Positions 18,532-27,503 of a stretch of 45,902 bases of DNA are shown here, piece by piece; within the stretch, counting starts at the first letter, position 1, and each line of letters opens with the position of its first letter. The translations under genes were made by a program, and so were the position numbers. The notes below the pieces were generated by a model, which did not search any database, was not told where the DNA came from, and saw only the letters and a list, made by a program, of their open reading frames with translations. Source of the DNA: Azoarcus sp. (GTDB taxonomy: Bacteria > Pseudomonadota > Gammaproteobacteria > Burkholderiales > Rhodocyclaceae); NCBI GenBank assembly GCA_031285965.1, contig JAITVD010000019.1:1-45902 (forward strand), given 5' to 3'.

Positions 18532-19683
18532 ATGCGCTGGGATTTGCCCGATTTCATTCAGGATGTCCTGCCGGATGAAGCAGCCCGGCTCGAAGAATTG
18601 CGCCGACGCTTGCTTGATGCTTTCCGGTCGCGCGGCTATCGGCTGGTGATTCCGCCGCTCATCGAATACCTCGATGCCCTGACAACCGGGGCGGGGCAGG
18701 ATTTGGGGCTGTGCACTTACCAGTTGGTCGACCAGCTTTCCGGGCGCGTGATGGGCATCCGCGCCGACATGACGCCCCAAGTGACGCGCATTGATTCGCA
18801 CCTGCTCAACCGCGAAGGTGTCTCTAGACTTTGCTACTGCGGCAGCGTGCTGCACACGCGCCCTTCCTCCCTGACGGCGACCCGCGAGCCTTTGCAGCTT
18901 GGCGCTGAAATTTACGGCCACGCGGGGCTGGAGGCCGACATTGAGGCGCTGCGGCTGCTTGCCGAGGCGCTGCGGCTGGCGGATGTGCCTTTCGTGCGTT
19001 TCGAGATTAGCCATGTCGGGCTTTTTCATGCGCTGGCCGACAGCGCCGGACTTGGCGAATCCGTGCGCGAGGAGGCTTTCGGCTTATTGCAGGGCAAAGA
19101 CATGTCCGGCTTGAAGAGCTTGCTTGCCGATGTGGGGAACCGCGCTGCGCGGGAAGCCCTTCTTGCTTTGCCTGAACTTTACGGCGGCGCGGAAACGCTG
19201 GATGCCGCCGAGGCGCGGTTGCCCCGAATGCCGGCTGTTCTTGCCGCGCTCTTTGAGTTGCGGCGGCTGGCCCAATCGCTTGCCGATTTGCCCATCGGCT
19301 TTGATTTGGCGGATTTGCGCGGCTACCACTATCACAGCGGGCTGATGTTCGCCGCTTACGGCGGCGGTGCGCATGCGGCGCTGGCTAAGGGCGGGCGCTA
19401 CGACCATGTCGCCGAGCACTTTGGCCGCGCCCGAGCGGCGACCGGATTCAGCCTCGACCTGCGGGAACTTGCCCGCTGCTCGCCCTTGACCGCGCTGGCG
19501 GGCGGCATTCTTGCCCCGCTGGAAAAGGACGCGGCGCTACGGGACAAAATCGCGCAATTGCGGGAAGCGGGCGAAGCCGTCATTGACGCGCTGCCCGGCC
19601 ACGAAGGCACATGGAAGCAGGCTGGCTGCGACCGGCAACTGGCCAAACAGGATGGGCGCTGGACGGTCATTAAGCTGGATTGA
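18532..19683 (+). CDS. hisZ: ATP phosphoribosyltransferase regulatory subunit HisZ
   Basis: 383 residues, ATG 18532. HisZ is a HisRS paralogue without aminoacylation activity that forms the first enzyme of histidine biosynthesis with short-form HisG. It has the HisRS-like core: [37 protein letters not shown] (class II motif 2 region), [16 protein letters not shown] and [24 protein letters not shown]. It lacks the HisRS anticodon-binding domain and is shorter than the hisS product in this window. hisG is not in view. A plain hisS assignment was rejected for these reasons. purA follows 15 bp downstream, as in many betaproteobacteria. Confidence 0.95.
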   Translation: MRWDLPDFIQDVLPDEAARLEELRRRLLDAFRSRGYRLVIPPLIEYLDALTTGAGQDLGLCTYQLVDQLSGRVMGIRADMTPQVTRIDSHLLNREGVSRLCYCGSVLHTRPSSLTATREPLQLGAEIYGHAGLEADIEALRLLAEALRLADVPFVRFEISHVGLFHALADSAGLGESVREEAFGLLQGKDMSGLKSLLADVGNRAAREALLALPELYGGAETLDAAEARLPRMPAVLAALFELRRLAQSLADLPIGFDLADLRGYHYHSGLMFAAYGGGAHAALAKGGRYDHVAEHFGRARAATGFSLDLRELARCSPLTALAGGILAPLEKDAALRDKIAQLREAGEAVIDALPGHEGTWKQAGCDRQLAKQDGRWTVIKLD

Positions 19684-19698
19684 AGCAGGGGAAATGAA

Positions 19699-21009
19699 AT
19701 GTCGAAAAACGTAGTCGTTGTAGGAACCCAGTGGGGCGACGAAGGCAAGGGCAAAATCGTCGATTGGCTCACTGACCACGCGCAGGGTGTAGTGCGCTTT
19801 CAGGGCGGGCATAACGCGGGGCATACCCTTGTCGTGGGCAAGAACGAATACAAGCTCAACCTCGTGCCCTCCGGCATCGTGCGCGACGGCGTGATTTGCT
19901 TCATCGGCAACGGTGTTGTGCTGGACGCGCATCATCTCCTCGAAGAAATCAGCAGGCTTGAAAAAGGCGGCATCGAAGTGCGCCGCCGCTTGAGGGTCAG
20001 CCCGGGATGCCCGCTTATCCTCGGCTATCACAGCGCGCTTGACCAAGCTCGGGAAGCGGCGCGGAGCGATGGCAGCAAAATTGGCACGACCGGAAAAGGC
20101 ATTGGCCCCGCTTACGAGGACAAAGTGGCCCGTCGGGCGCTGCGCGTCTATGACCTTTTTGACCCCCAGCGTTTCGCGGACAAACTGCGGGCGAACCTCG
20201 ACTACCATAATTTCGTCCTCGCCCGCTACCTGAACGCCGAACCCGTGGATTTCCAGTCCGCGTTCGATCAGGCGATGAAAGATGGCGAAGAATTGCGCCC
20301 GCTCGTGTCCGACGTGTCCGCCGAACTCTACGCGCTCAATAAAAACGGCGGTTCCCTGCTGTTTGAAGGCGCTCAAGGCGCTTTGCTCGATATTGACCAC
20401 GGAACTTACCCTTTCGCCACCTCCAGCAATTGCGTCGCGGGTCAGGCCGCAGCCGGTTCCGGCCTCGGGCCGGGGAGCCTCCATTACGTGCTGGGCATTA
20501 CCAAGGCGTACTGCACTCGGGTCGGGGGCGGGCCGTTCCCCACCGAACTCGACATTGAAACCGAAGGGATGCCCGGCGAGCAGATGTCCCATCGCGGGCG
20601 GGAATTCGGAACCGTCACCGGGCGCAAGCGCCGCTGCGGCTGGCTCGACCTTGCCGCGCTCAAACGCTCCATCATCATCAATGGCGTCACGGGGCTGTGC
20701 ATCACCAAGCTGGACGTGCTCGACGGTTTGGCGGAACTCAAACTCTGCACCGGCTACGTGCTTGATGGAAAGCGTATCGACCTCCTGCCTCTGGGAGCGG
20801 AAGAAGTTGCCCGCTGCGAGCCAATCTATGAAAGCCTGCCGGGCTGGAACGCTTCCACCGTGGGCGCGAAAAGCTGGGGCGCGTTGCCGCAGGAAGCGCG
20901 TACCTACCTGCACCGCGTCGAAGAAATCTGCGAAGTGCCTATCGACGTGATTTCCACCGGGCCGGAGCGCGAGGAAACCATTCTGCGCAGGCATCCGTTC
21001 GGCGCGTAA
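19699..21009 (+). CDS. purA: Adenylosuccinate synthetase
   Basis: 436 residues, ATG 19699 preceded by AGGGGAAATGAA-type SD. Joins IMP and aspartate with GTP in AMP synthesis. The GTP loop and catalytic Asp are in [18 protein letters not shown] (about 9-26), the catalytic His in [12 protein letters not shown], and the IMP-binding [38 protein letters not shown] and STGPEREE motifs are all present. Normal bacterial length. Last gene of the plus-strand housekeeping run; the next 80 bp carry a sigma-28-like promoter. Confidence 0.98.
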   Translation: MSKNVVVVGTQWGDEGKGKIVDWLTDHAQGVVRFQGGHNAGHTLVVGKNEYKLNLVPSGIVRDGVICFIGNGVVLDAHHLLEEISRLEKGGIEVRRRLRVSPGCPLILGYHSALDQAREAARSDGSKIGTTGKGIGPAYEDKVARRALRVYDLFDPQRFADKLRANLDYHNFVLARYLNAEPVDFQSAFDQAMKDGEELRPLVSDVSAELYALNKNGGSLLFEGAQGALLDIDHGTYPFATSSNCVAGQAAAGSGLGPGSLHYVLGITKAYCTRVGGGPFPTELDIETEGMPGEQMSHRGREFGTVTGRKRRCGWLDLAALKRSIIINGVTGLCITKLDVLDGLAELKLCTGYVLDGKRIDLLPLGAEEVARCEPIYESLPGWNASTVGAKSWGALPQEARTYLHRVEEICEVPIDVISTGPEREETILRRHPFGA

Positions 21010-21015
21010 ATCTGC

Positions 21016-21042
21016 TCAAGTTTTTATCTTTGTTGCCGTTAT
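21016..21042 (+). promoter_or_regulatory. Sigma-28 (FliA)-like promoter
   Basis: TCAAGTTT (21016-21023), an 11-nt spacer, then GCCGTTAT (21035-21042). The FliA consensus is TAAAGTTT-N11-GCCGATAA, so the -35 matches 7 of 8 and the -10 6 of 8 with exact spacing. Transcription would begin near 21049-21052, about 40 nt before the small YjfB-type gene, which itself has an AAGGA SD. The agreement between promoter class and gene class makes chance unlikely, though it was found by eye. Confidence 0.65.
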
Positions 21043-21091
21043 TGAGTTATCCGCCTGATTTTTCGGGCGACGGACGCAAGGAAACGCTTTC

Positions 21092-21289
21092 ATGGACATT
21101 ACCTCCATTGCCGCCTCAGCCAGCGCCAACACTGCCGCGCAGACGCGAAACATCGTTGGGCTGACCGTGCTCAAGAAAGCGATTGACATTGAAGCCGCTG
21201 GCGCGTTGGCGCTTGTACAGGCAGCGGCTGCCGCGTCGCCGCCCGCGCCTGCCGGAACAGCGGGCGGAATCATCAACACATGGGCGTGA
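21092..21289 (+). CDS. YjfB-type putative motility protein
   Basis: 65 residues, ATG 21092 with AAGGA 9 nt upstream. The sequence MDITSIAASASANTAAQ, then VGLTVLKKAIDIEAAGALALVQA, then a Pro/Ala-rich tail ending INTWA fits the YjfB family of small putative motility proteins (pattern MDI.SIA...S......V...VLKKA.D....GA..L). No signal peptide, membrane segment or catalytic motif; probably helical. A sigma-28-like promoter 50-76 bp upstream supports expression with late flagellar genes, while a strong terminator closes the unit at 21369. The RebB family (R-body proteins) was considered, but the VLKKA.D motif favours YjfB. Function is unknown. Confidence 0.75.
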   Translation: MDITSIAASASANTAAQTRNIVGLTVLKKAIDIEAAGALALVQAAAAASPPAPAGTAGGIINTWA

Positions 21290-21325
21290 GCGCGTAACCC
21301 GATACAGCCATTCCAAAGCAGCGAC

Positions 21326-21369
21326 CAGCGGCGGTTTTCCGAAATCAGGAAATCCGCCGCTGATTTTTT
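21326..21369 (+). terminator. Rho-independent terminator of the YjfB-type gene
   Basis: CAGCGGCGG (21326-21334) pairs with CCGCCGCTG (21354-21362); after one T-T mismatch the stem continues TTTCC/GGAAA around a 7-nt loop. ATTTTTTA follows directly, giving a U-tract at 21364-21369. It ends the plus-strand unit and reaches the last codon of the convergent lpdA. On the minus strand there is no U-tract after the hairpin. Confidence 0.9.
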
Positions 21370-22873
21370 AGGCTTTCTTTCTGGCGGTCGGCAAATCCGT
21401 GCAGATGCCTTCCGCCGCTTCCGCCGCCATGCCGATGGATTCGCACAAAGTCGGGTGTGGATGGATGGTTTTGCCAATGTCGGCGGCTTCCGCGCCCATT
21501 TCGATGGCCAGGCAGATTTCCCCGATTAGGTCGCCCGCGTGAGTACCGACGATGCCGCCGCCGAGTATCCGGTGCGTTTCGGTATCGAACAGGAGTTTCG
21601 TGAAACCTTCTTCCGCGCCGTTGGCGATGGCGCGTCCGCTCGCTGCCCAAGGGAACACGGCTTTCTGGAAGATGCGGCCTTTCGCTTTCAAGGCTTCCTC
21701 TGTCTGCCCCGCCCAAGCGATTTCGGGATAGGTGTAAGCGACGCCGGGGATTTGCAGGGCATCGAACGCGGATTTCATGCCAGCGGCCACTTCGGCTGCG
21801 ACATGCCCTTCATGCACGGCTTTATGCGCGAGCATCGGGTTGCCGGCGATGTCACCGATGGCAAAGATGTGCGCGACATTGGTGCGCTGCTGATGGTCGA
21901 CTTCGATGAACCCGCGTTCGGTGACGGCCACGCCCGCTTTTTCGGCGGCAATGGCCTTGCCGTTAGGCATGCGGCCTACGGCGACGAGAACGAGGCCGAA
22001 GGCTTCTTTTTCGCCGCCCGAATAGGTGACTTCAATGCTTTCCGCCTTGGTTTCTGCGGCGGCGACGCTGGTGTTGAGCAAGACGCGGTCGAAACGCGCC
22101 GCGTTTTTCTTTTCCCAGACTTTGACGAGATCACGATCCGTGCCGGGCATCAAGGCGCTGCCGAGTTCCGCCACGGTGACGCGCGCACCCAGCGTGCTGT
22201 AGACCGTGGCCATTTCCAGCCCGATGATGCCGCCGCCGATGACGAGCATTTTCTTTGGGATGGAGGTGAGCGCGAGCGCGCCAGTGGAGTCGATGACGCG
22301 GGCATCCGTCGGCATGAAAGGCAGTTTCACGGCATGGGATCCGGCGGCGATGATGGCCTGACGGAACTCGACGCGGATTGATTTGCCGCTCGCGGCGGTG
22401 ACTTCAATCTGATGCGGGTCGATGAACTGCCCTTCGCCCTGAAGATGGAGCACCTTGCGGCCTTTCGCCATGCCCGCGAGACCGTCGGTGAGTTTTTTGA
22501 CGATGCCGTCTTTGTGGGCGCGCAGTTTATCGAGGTCGATGGCGGGCGCTTTGAAGCGCACGCCGCAGGATTCGAGATGCCCCGCTTCTTCGATGACGGA
22601 GGCGACGTGCAGCAGCGCCTTGGAAGGGATGCAGCCGACGTTGAGGCAGATGCCGCCGAGGGTAGGGTGACGCTCGACAATGATGGTTTTCAGCCCCAGA
22701 TCGGCGGCGCGGAAAGCCGCGGAGTAGCCGCCGGGGCCACCGCCGAGGACGAGCAGGTCGCATTCAAGGCTCGCGCCCTGCGCGTGGGCGTCGCCCTGCT
22801 TGACGAAGTGGTCGATGATGGGTAGCTTGGAAAAATCGCCGAGGTCGGGCGCTTTGGTGTCTATGTTGGGCAT
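21368..22873 (-). CDS. lpdA: Dihydrolipoyl dehydrogenase with a truncated N-terminal lipoyl domain
   Basis: 501 residues from ATG 22873. FAD enzyme that reoxidises dihydrolipoamide in 2-oxoacid dehydrogenase complexes. FAD-binding VLGGGPGGYSAAFRAADLG starts at residue 42; the redox disulfide is CLNVGC (Cys76, Cys81); a second dinucleotide site GGGIIGLEMATVYSTLGA and the C-terminal HPHPTLCES (catalytic His) are intact. The first ~28 residues (MPNIDTKAPDLGDF... IIDHFVKQGD) resemble the first third of a lipoyl domain as fused to Lpd in many betaproteobacteria, but the lysine-bearing half (ESDKA) is gone and the FAD domain follows at once. No aceE or aceF lies in view. Convergent with the YjfB-type gene. 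Confidence 0.95.
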   Translation of the reverse strand: MPNIDTKAPDLGDFSKLPIIDHFVKQGDAHAQGASLECDLLVLGGGPGGYSAAFRAADLGLKTIIVERHPTLGGICLNVGCIPSKALLHVASVIEEAGHLESCGVRFKAPAIDLDKLRAHKDGIVKKLTDGLAGMAKGRKVLHLQGEGQFIDPHQIEVTAASGKSIRVEFRQAIIAAGSHAVKLPFMPTDARVIDSTGALALTSIPKKMLVIGGGIIGLEMATVYSTLGARVTVAELGSALMPGTDRDLVKVWEKKNAARFDRVLLNTSVAAAETKAESIEVTYSGGEKEAFGLVLVAVGRMPNGKAIAAEKAGVAVTERGFIEVDHQQRTNVAHIFAIGDIAGNPMLAHKAVHEGHVAAEVAAGMKSAFDALQIPGVAYTYPEIAWAGQTEEALKAKGRIFQKAVFPWAASGRAIANGAEEGFTKLLFDTETHRILGGGIVGTHAGDLIGEICLAIEMGAEAADIGKTIHPHPTLCESIGMAAEAAEGICTDLPTARKKA

Positions 22874-22894
22874 GTTCGAGCCTTGCCGGGTTTT

Positions 22895-22911
22895 GCAAAC
22901 CGTTGGTTTGC
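22895..22911. promoter_or_regulatory. Perfect inverted repeat in the lpdA leader
   Basis: GCAAACC-GTT-GGTTTGC is a perfect 7-bp dyad with a 3-bp centre, 22 bp before the lpdA ATG and about 100 bp before the divergent membrane-protein gene. It could be an operator or a short RNA hairpin ahead of the lpdA start. A weak TACGAT box lies further upstream on the minus strand. No regulator can be named. Confidence 0.4.
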
Positions 22912-23012
22912 GCGGTTGAAGGTCTCAAAATCGTACCACGCATAGCGACGGGGCAGCCTGTGTCTGGCATAGGTCAGTTTCCTGTTGCATGAAACGAGCG
23001 GAGCCGAAATTC

Positions 23013-26000
23013 ATGAAAAGTCATTCTGGGCGGAAATCAGGAGTTTGGGCGCGTCTGTTCCGAGCCGTGGCGCTGATGCCGATTCTGTGGGGCGCTGCCG
23101 CGCAGGCCGCGCCCTCTGACGCTAATGTCCCGGACTCCCTGAAGCCGTGGAAAACTTGGGCGCTGCACGGGCAGGAGGCTTGGCTTTGCCCTTCCGTCGA
23201 GGGCGAGCATGACCGCGCTTTCTGCGCTTGGCCGGGGGAATTGAAGCTGGAAGTGGCGCGTCAGGGAGACGGCTTGCAGTTTTCCCAGAACTGGGAAGTG
23301 CAGCAGGAAAGCGCCGTGCCTTTGCCGGGCAACCGCAAATATTGGCCACAGCAGGTGACGGTCGACGGGCGGGCGCATCCCGTTGTCATGCAAAACGGTT
23401 TGCCTTTTGTGTGGCTCAAAGAAGGTCGCCACGCGCTCAAGGGGCTGGTTTCGTGGCAGGAACGGCCACAGGCGATGGATATTCCCGAAAACGTGGCGCT
23501 GGTTTCGCTCATTGTCGACGGCAAGCCCGTTTTTCCGCTGGAGCGCCACGGCAGGGAACTCAATTTGGGCGCAAAAGAAGGGGCTGCGCGGGAAGGGGAC
23601 AGCCTCGACGCCCAAGTGGTTCGCAAGCTCGCGGACGGCATTCCGGCGCGGCTCACGACGCGGCTGTTCCTAAAGGTTTCAGGCAAGGCGCGGGAATGGA
23701 GCGCGGCGAATATCCTGCCCGCGCATTTCGTGCCGGTTCGCATATCGTCGCCTTGGGCGGCGCGGCTGGACGCGGACGGGCGCTTGCTGGTGCAGGTGAT
23801 GCCGGGTCAGGCGACGGTTGAAATCGAGGCGCGGCTGGACGCGCCGCTTCGTGCCGTCGAGCCCGTATTTTCCCCAGAGCGGTCGCAGGAAGTCTGGAGC
23901 TACGAAGCTCATCCCGCTTTGCGCACGACCACGGTGCTGCCCGGCGAGAACATGCTTGCCGTCGACCCCCGGCAGGCGGGCGTGCCGCCGGATTGGCTGT
24001 CTTTGCCCGCTTTCGTGGTGAATGGCGGTGCGCGTTTCCAGATCGAGGAACGCTCCCGTGGACAGAATGAGCGCGAAGGCCAGCGGCTCGCCCTGCAACG
24101 CGAGATGTGGCTGGATTTTTCCGGCGATGGATTTTTCGCGCGCGACCGTATCGAAGGAAGCATGCGGCAGGGCTGGCGCTTTGACGTAGCCCAGCCTTAC
24201 GCGCTGGAACGCGCCGACAGTTTTGTAGTGCCCGGACGGATTGTCCCCGCTGACTTGTCGGCGGCATTGCTGGTGACGCAAGGCGCGAGCAAAGAATTGA
24301 CCGGTGTGGAATGGCATCAGATGAATGTCACGCTCAACGCGGGCGTGCGGCTGAAGGCAGGGGCATCCAGCCGCGTTCCGGTCACGGGCTGGCAGCAATC
24401 GTTCGACAGCGTGGATACGACTTTGCGGCTGCCCTACGGCTATCGGCTGATTGCCGCGCCGGGGGCGGACAAGGCATCGGGCAACGTTTGGACGGAAAGC
24501 TGGACGATACTGGATATTTTCCTCGCGGCCTTCTTTGCGCTGCTGGCTTGGCGGCTGTCCGGCACGGTGGGCGGAATCGTTGCCGTGGCTTATCTGATGC
24601 TGGCGATGCAGGAGGCTTTCGCGCCGGTGCAGTCCTTTGCCGCCGTCGTCATTCTGGCGCTGCTGTGCCGTGCCGTGCCGGAAGGGCGCTTGCGCAAAAT
24701 CCTGCTTTTCGGGGAGCGCGTCGCGCTCTTGTGCTTCATCGTCTGGGCGCTGGCGTTCATTCCGATGCAAATTCGCGCCGCGCTTTATCCGCAGTTTGAA
24801 GCGGAAATTCCAGCGGAGCTTGCGTTCCCCGGCGCGGCGCAACAGAGAGATGAATACGAACTCGGATCCGCTGTTCCGGCTCCCGCGCAGGATGAACAGG
24901 CCATTTTGGCCGATGAAGCCGAAGCGCCCGCTATGCCTTCCCCCGAGCCTGCGCCTGCGCAAATAGCGGAGAGACTTAGACTTGAAGAAGAAAATGCCGT
25001 TGCGGCTCTGTCAGCTCAAAAAGAAGCCGAATCTCGGGTGAAAGAGCTGGAAGGCATTATGCGAGAGCAGCAAGGCATTGTGCAGCGGCAAGGCATTGTG
25101 CGAGAGCCGCAAGGCACTATAAAAGAGAGGAGGCTTCCAAAACTCGGCTCACTGCAAGCGAGCAGCCCGATCCGCCACGCTTACAAACCTGAACCCCGCC
25201 AACGCTACGCTCAGTCCACCGTCACGCAGACCGGCGGCGGCGAGCCGAATTGGAACATAGGGCATCGTTACCAGTTGCATTGGTCGGGGCCTGTTACGGA
25301 AGCGCAAAGCATGCGCTTGCTGGTCAGCCCGCCTTGGCTCACCCGTCTGCTGCGGCTATTGACCGTCGCGCTGCTGGGCTGGCTCGTCTGGCATCTGGTT
25401 TGCGTGGCGTTTCCCGGCGCGGGCGCGGCTTCGTCATGGATGAAGTCCCGCAAGGCAGGGGCATCCGCTCCCGCTGCGGCATCGGCGCTTTCCATGCTGT
25501 GCCTTGCGGGCTTTGTCGCTGCCGGACTGGGCTTTTCCGCGCCCGCTGCCGCTGCGGTCGGTGACGGCTTCCCGACCGACGCGCTGCTGGAAAAGCTGAA
25601 AACGCGTTTGCTTGAAGCGCCTGCCTGTGCGCCGAATTGCGCCGATGTGGCTAAAGCCCGCGTCGAGGCCGATGCCGCGCAGGTGAAAATCACGCTCGTA
25701 GCGCATATCGAAGCCGCCGCCTCGCTGGAATTGCCTGAACCGGATGAGCAGATGACCCTGCGCGGCGTGCGCATCAATGGCGAAATGCGTCCCGTGTTGC
25801 GCGTCGAGGGGAAAAACTACATCGCCTTGCAGCGGGGCGTCCATCATGTCCAGCTTGAATACGCGGTCAGCGGCGACGCCGCTTCGCTCAACTTCCCGGT
25901 GCGCCCCGCGCAAATCGAATTCGCCAGCGCGCACTGGCAAGTCGATGGCATCGACGAAGGCCGCTTGCTGGGCGAGACGCTCAATTTCTCCCGTGCCGCC

Positions 26001-27503
26001 GCGCCCACGTTGTCCACGGGCAGCAGCGGCGAGCCGTCGATGCCCGCGCAGCAGTTTCCGCCTTTCGTGCATGTGCGGCGCGATTTCAATTTTGGGCTTG
26101 ACTGGAACGTCCAGACCCGCGTGACGCGCATCGCGCCGGAAGAGGGTGGCTTTACCTTTCCCGTGCCGCTTCTTTTGGGCGAGCACGTCACAACCCCCGA
26201 AGTCAGGATTCAAGATGGCCGCGCGCTCGCGGTGTTTGCCTCAAAAACCGGCACGGCTAACTGGGCGGCGCGGCTGGACAAGGCGGAGCGCATCGAACTG
26301 CGCGCGCCGTCCCTGACGGAATACGCGGAAACATGGCGCATCACCGTCAATCCATCGTGGCATCTGGAATGGGATGATGGCGTGCCGGTAACGCTGTCCA
26401 GCGCCGGGGAAGAAGTAGTCTTTGAATTTCATCCCTTGCCGGGGGAAAAGCTTACGCTTGCCCTGACGCAGCCATCCAAGACGGACGGCGGCGTTCGCGC
26501 CATCGACCGGGCGAAGCTCACGAACAGCATTGGGCGACACGCGAGCGACGCGACGCTGGAATTCAGCCTGCGGGCGAGCCAGGGAGGCGAGCATCTCATT
26601 GGGCTGCCGCCTGAACTGGAGGTGCTCGAAGTCCGGCGCGACAATGTGGCGCTCAATCTGCAAGCGCGTGACAACAAACTGAGCCTGCCCGTTTCGCCGG
26701 GAATGCAAACTTACACGCTCCGGTTGCGCCGTCAGGGGGACATTGGCTTTCTCGTGTCCAGCCCGGCAATCGACCTTGGCATGCCTGCCGCCAATATTGG
26801 CGTGGACGCTTCTCTTGGCGAAGAACGCTGGATTATTGCCGTGGGCGGCCCCAATGTCGGCCCTGCGGTGCTTTACTGGGGCGAATTGTGTGTGGCGCTC
26901 CTGCTGGCTTTCCTGTTGGCGAAGAGCGGCATTTCTTCGCTGAAACGCTGGCAATGGTTCCTGCTGGTATTGGGCTTTTCCACCTTCTCGTGGATGACGC
27001 TGCTGTGCATTACGCTCTGGCTGGTTGCCATCGACTGGCGCGGGCGCAGCGAATCCTGCGCACAGTGGCCGGATGTGCGCTTCAATGCCATGCAGGCGGG
27101 CATCGTCGCGATGACCGTCGTGATGCTGTTTTGCCTCATTGATACCGTGCCGAGGGGCTTGCTGGGTGTTCCCGACATGGGCATTCGCGGCCACGGCTCA
27201 AGCGGCAATAGCCTGTCATGGTTTGCCGACCGAAGCGATTCGCTGCTGCCCGTCGTCAAGATTGCCAGCTTGCCCGTCTGGCTATACCGGGCGCTCATGC
27301 TGGCTTGGACGCTTTGGCTGGCAAGCATCCTCATCCGCTGGCTGAGCCGTGGGCTTTCCGCGTGGCTCAGGGATGGCTACTGGAAAAAAGGCGGATGGGC
27401 GTCAAAAATAAAGGAAAGGGCCAACCTTATTTCCGGTTCGGCGGAAAGCGCGGCGACGGACAAAAGCGAAAAAGGAGGGAAACCCAATGAGGGTGATGCC
27501 TGA
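23013..27503 (+). CDS. Giant two-module membrane protein of unknown function
   Basis: 1,496 residues from ATG 23013 (GGAG 9 nt upstream; in-frame ATG 22989 has no SD). A signal peptide (about 1-33, ending AAAQAA) exports a large beta-rich periplasmic region. Then come about three membrane segments (about 500-590), a Glu/Gln coiled coil with short repeats (about 650-705), a helix pair (LLRLLTVALLGWLVWHLVCVAF, about 772-793, and AASALSMLCLAGFVAAGLGF), a second periplasmic region and four membrane helices at the C-terminus. The two halves look homologous: VTVDGRAHPVV...FVWLKEGRHALKG (from 115) parallels VRINGEMRPVL...YIALQRGVHHVQL (from 919), and both periplasmic parts run about 370-385 residues to a membrane cluster. 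No known domain recognised. The PNPOx-fold gene overlaps its end. Confidence 0.85.
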   Translation: MKSHSGRKSGVWARLFRAVALMPILWGAAAQAAPSDANVPDSLKPWKTWALHGQEAWLCPSVEGEHDRAFCAWPGELKLEVARQGDGLQFSQNWEVQQESAVPLPGNRKYWPQQVTVDGRAHPVVMQNGLPFVWLKEGRHALKGLVSWQERPQAMDIPENVALVSLIVDGKPVFPLERHGRELNLGAKEGAAREGDSLDAQVVRKLADGIPARLTTRLFLKVSGKAREWSAANILPAHFVPVRISSPWAARLDADGRLLVQVMPGQATVEIEARLDAPLRAVEPVFSPERSQEVWSYEAHPALRTTTVLPGENMLAVDPRQAGVPPDWLSLPAFVVNGGARFQIEERSRGQNEREGQRLALQREMWLDFSGDGFFARDRIEGSMRQGWRFDVAQPYALERADSFVVPGRIVPADLSAALLVTQGASKELTGVEWHQMNVTLNAGVRLKAGASSRVPVTGWQQSFDSVDTTLRLPYGYRLIAAPGADKASGNVWTESWTILDIFLAAFFALLAWRLSGTVGGIVAVAYLMLAMQEAFAPVQSFAAVVILALLCRAVPEGRLRKILLFGERVALLCFIVWALAFIPMQIRAALYPQFEAEIPAELAFPGAAQQRDEYELGSAVPAPAQDEQAILADEAEAPAMPSPEPAPAQIAERLRLEEENAVAALSAQKEAESRVKELEGIMREQQGIVQRQGIVREPQGTIKERRLPKLGSLQASSPIRHAYKPEPRQRYAQSTVTQTGGGEPNWNIGHRYQLHWSGPVTEAQSMRLLVSPPWLTRLLRLLTVALLGWLVWHLVCVAFPGAGAASSWMKSRKAGASAPAAASALSMLCLAGFVAAGLGFSAPAAAAVGDGFPTDALLEKLKTRLLEAPACAPNCADVAKARVEADAAQVKITLVAHIEAAASLELPEPDEQMTLRGVRINGEMRPVLRVEGKNYIALQRGVHHVQLEYAVSGDAASLNFPVRPAQIEFASAHWQVDGIDEGRLLGETLNFSRAAAPTLSTGSSGEPSMPAQQFPPFVHVRRDFNFGLDWNVQTRVTRIAPEEGGFTFPVPLLLGEHVTTPEVRIQDGRALAVFASKTGTANWAARLDKAERIELRAPSLTEYAETWRITVNPSWHLEWDDGVPVTLSSAGEEVVFEFHPLPGEKLTLALTQPSKTDGGVRAIDRAKLTNSIGRHASDATLEFSLRASQGGEHLIGLPPELEVLEVRRDNVALNLQARDNKLSLPVSPGMQTYTLRLRRQGDIGFLVSSPAIDLGMPAANIGVDASLGEERWIIAVGGPNVGPAVLYWGELCVALLLAFLLAKSGISSLKRWQWFLLVLGFSTFSWMTLLCITLWLVAIDWRGRSESCAQWPDVRFNAMQAGIVAMTVVMLFCLIDTVPRGLLGVPDMGIRGHGSSGNSLSWFADRSDSLLPVVKIASLPVWLYRALMLAWTLWLASILIRWLSRGLSAWLRDGYWKKGGWASKIKERANLISGSAESAATDKSEKGGKPNEGDA
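25051..25131 (+). repeat. Four imperfect 18-21 nt tandem repeats inside the giant membrane protein gene
   Basis: Units beginning AAGGCAT or AAGGCAC start at 25051, 25072, 25090 and 25111. All spacings are multiples of three (21, 18, 21), so the reading frame is kept. They encode EGIMREQ, QGIVQR, QGIVREP, QGTIKER in the charged linker after the coiled coil. Such a tract can vary in copy number without breaking the gene. Confidence 0.8.

Noticed and set aside
18532-19683. Second histidyl-tRNA synthetase
   Set aside because: Lacks the anticodon-binding domain and active-site details; position before purA is typical of hisZ.
19537-20994. 485-codon minus-strand open frame
   Set aside because: Antisense to purA and the end of hisZ; composition typical of a GC shadow frame.
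21092-21289. RebB/R-body gene
   Set aside because: Length would fit, but the MDI...VLKKAIDI pattern and the sigma-28-like promoter fit YjfB better.
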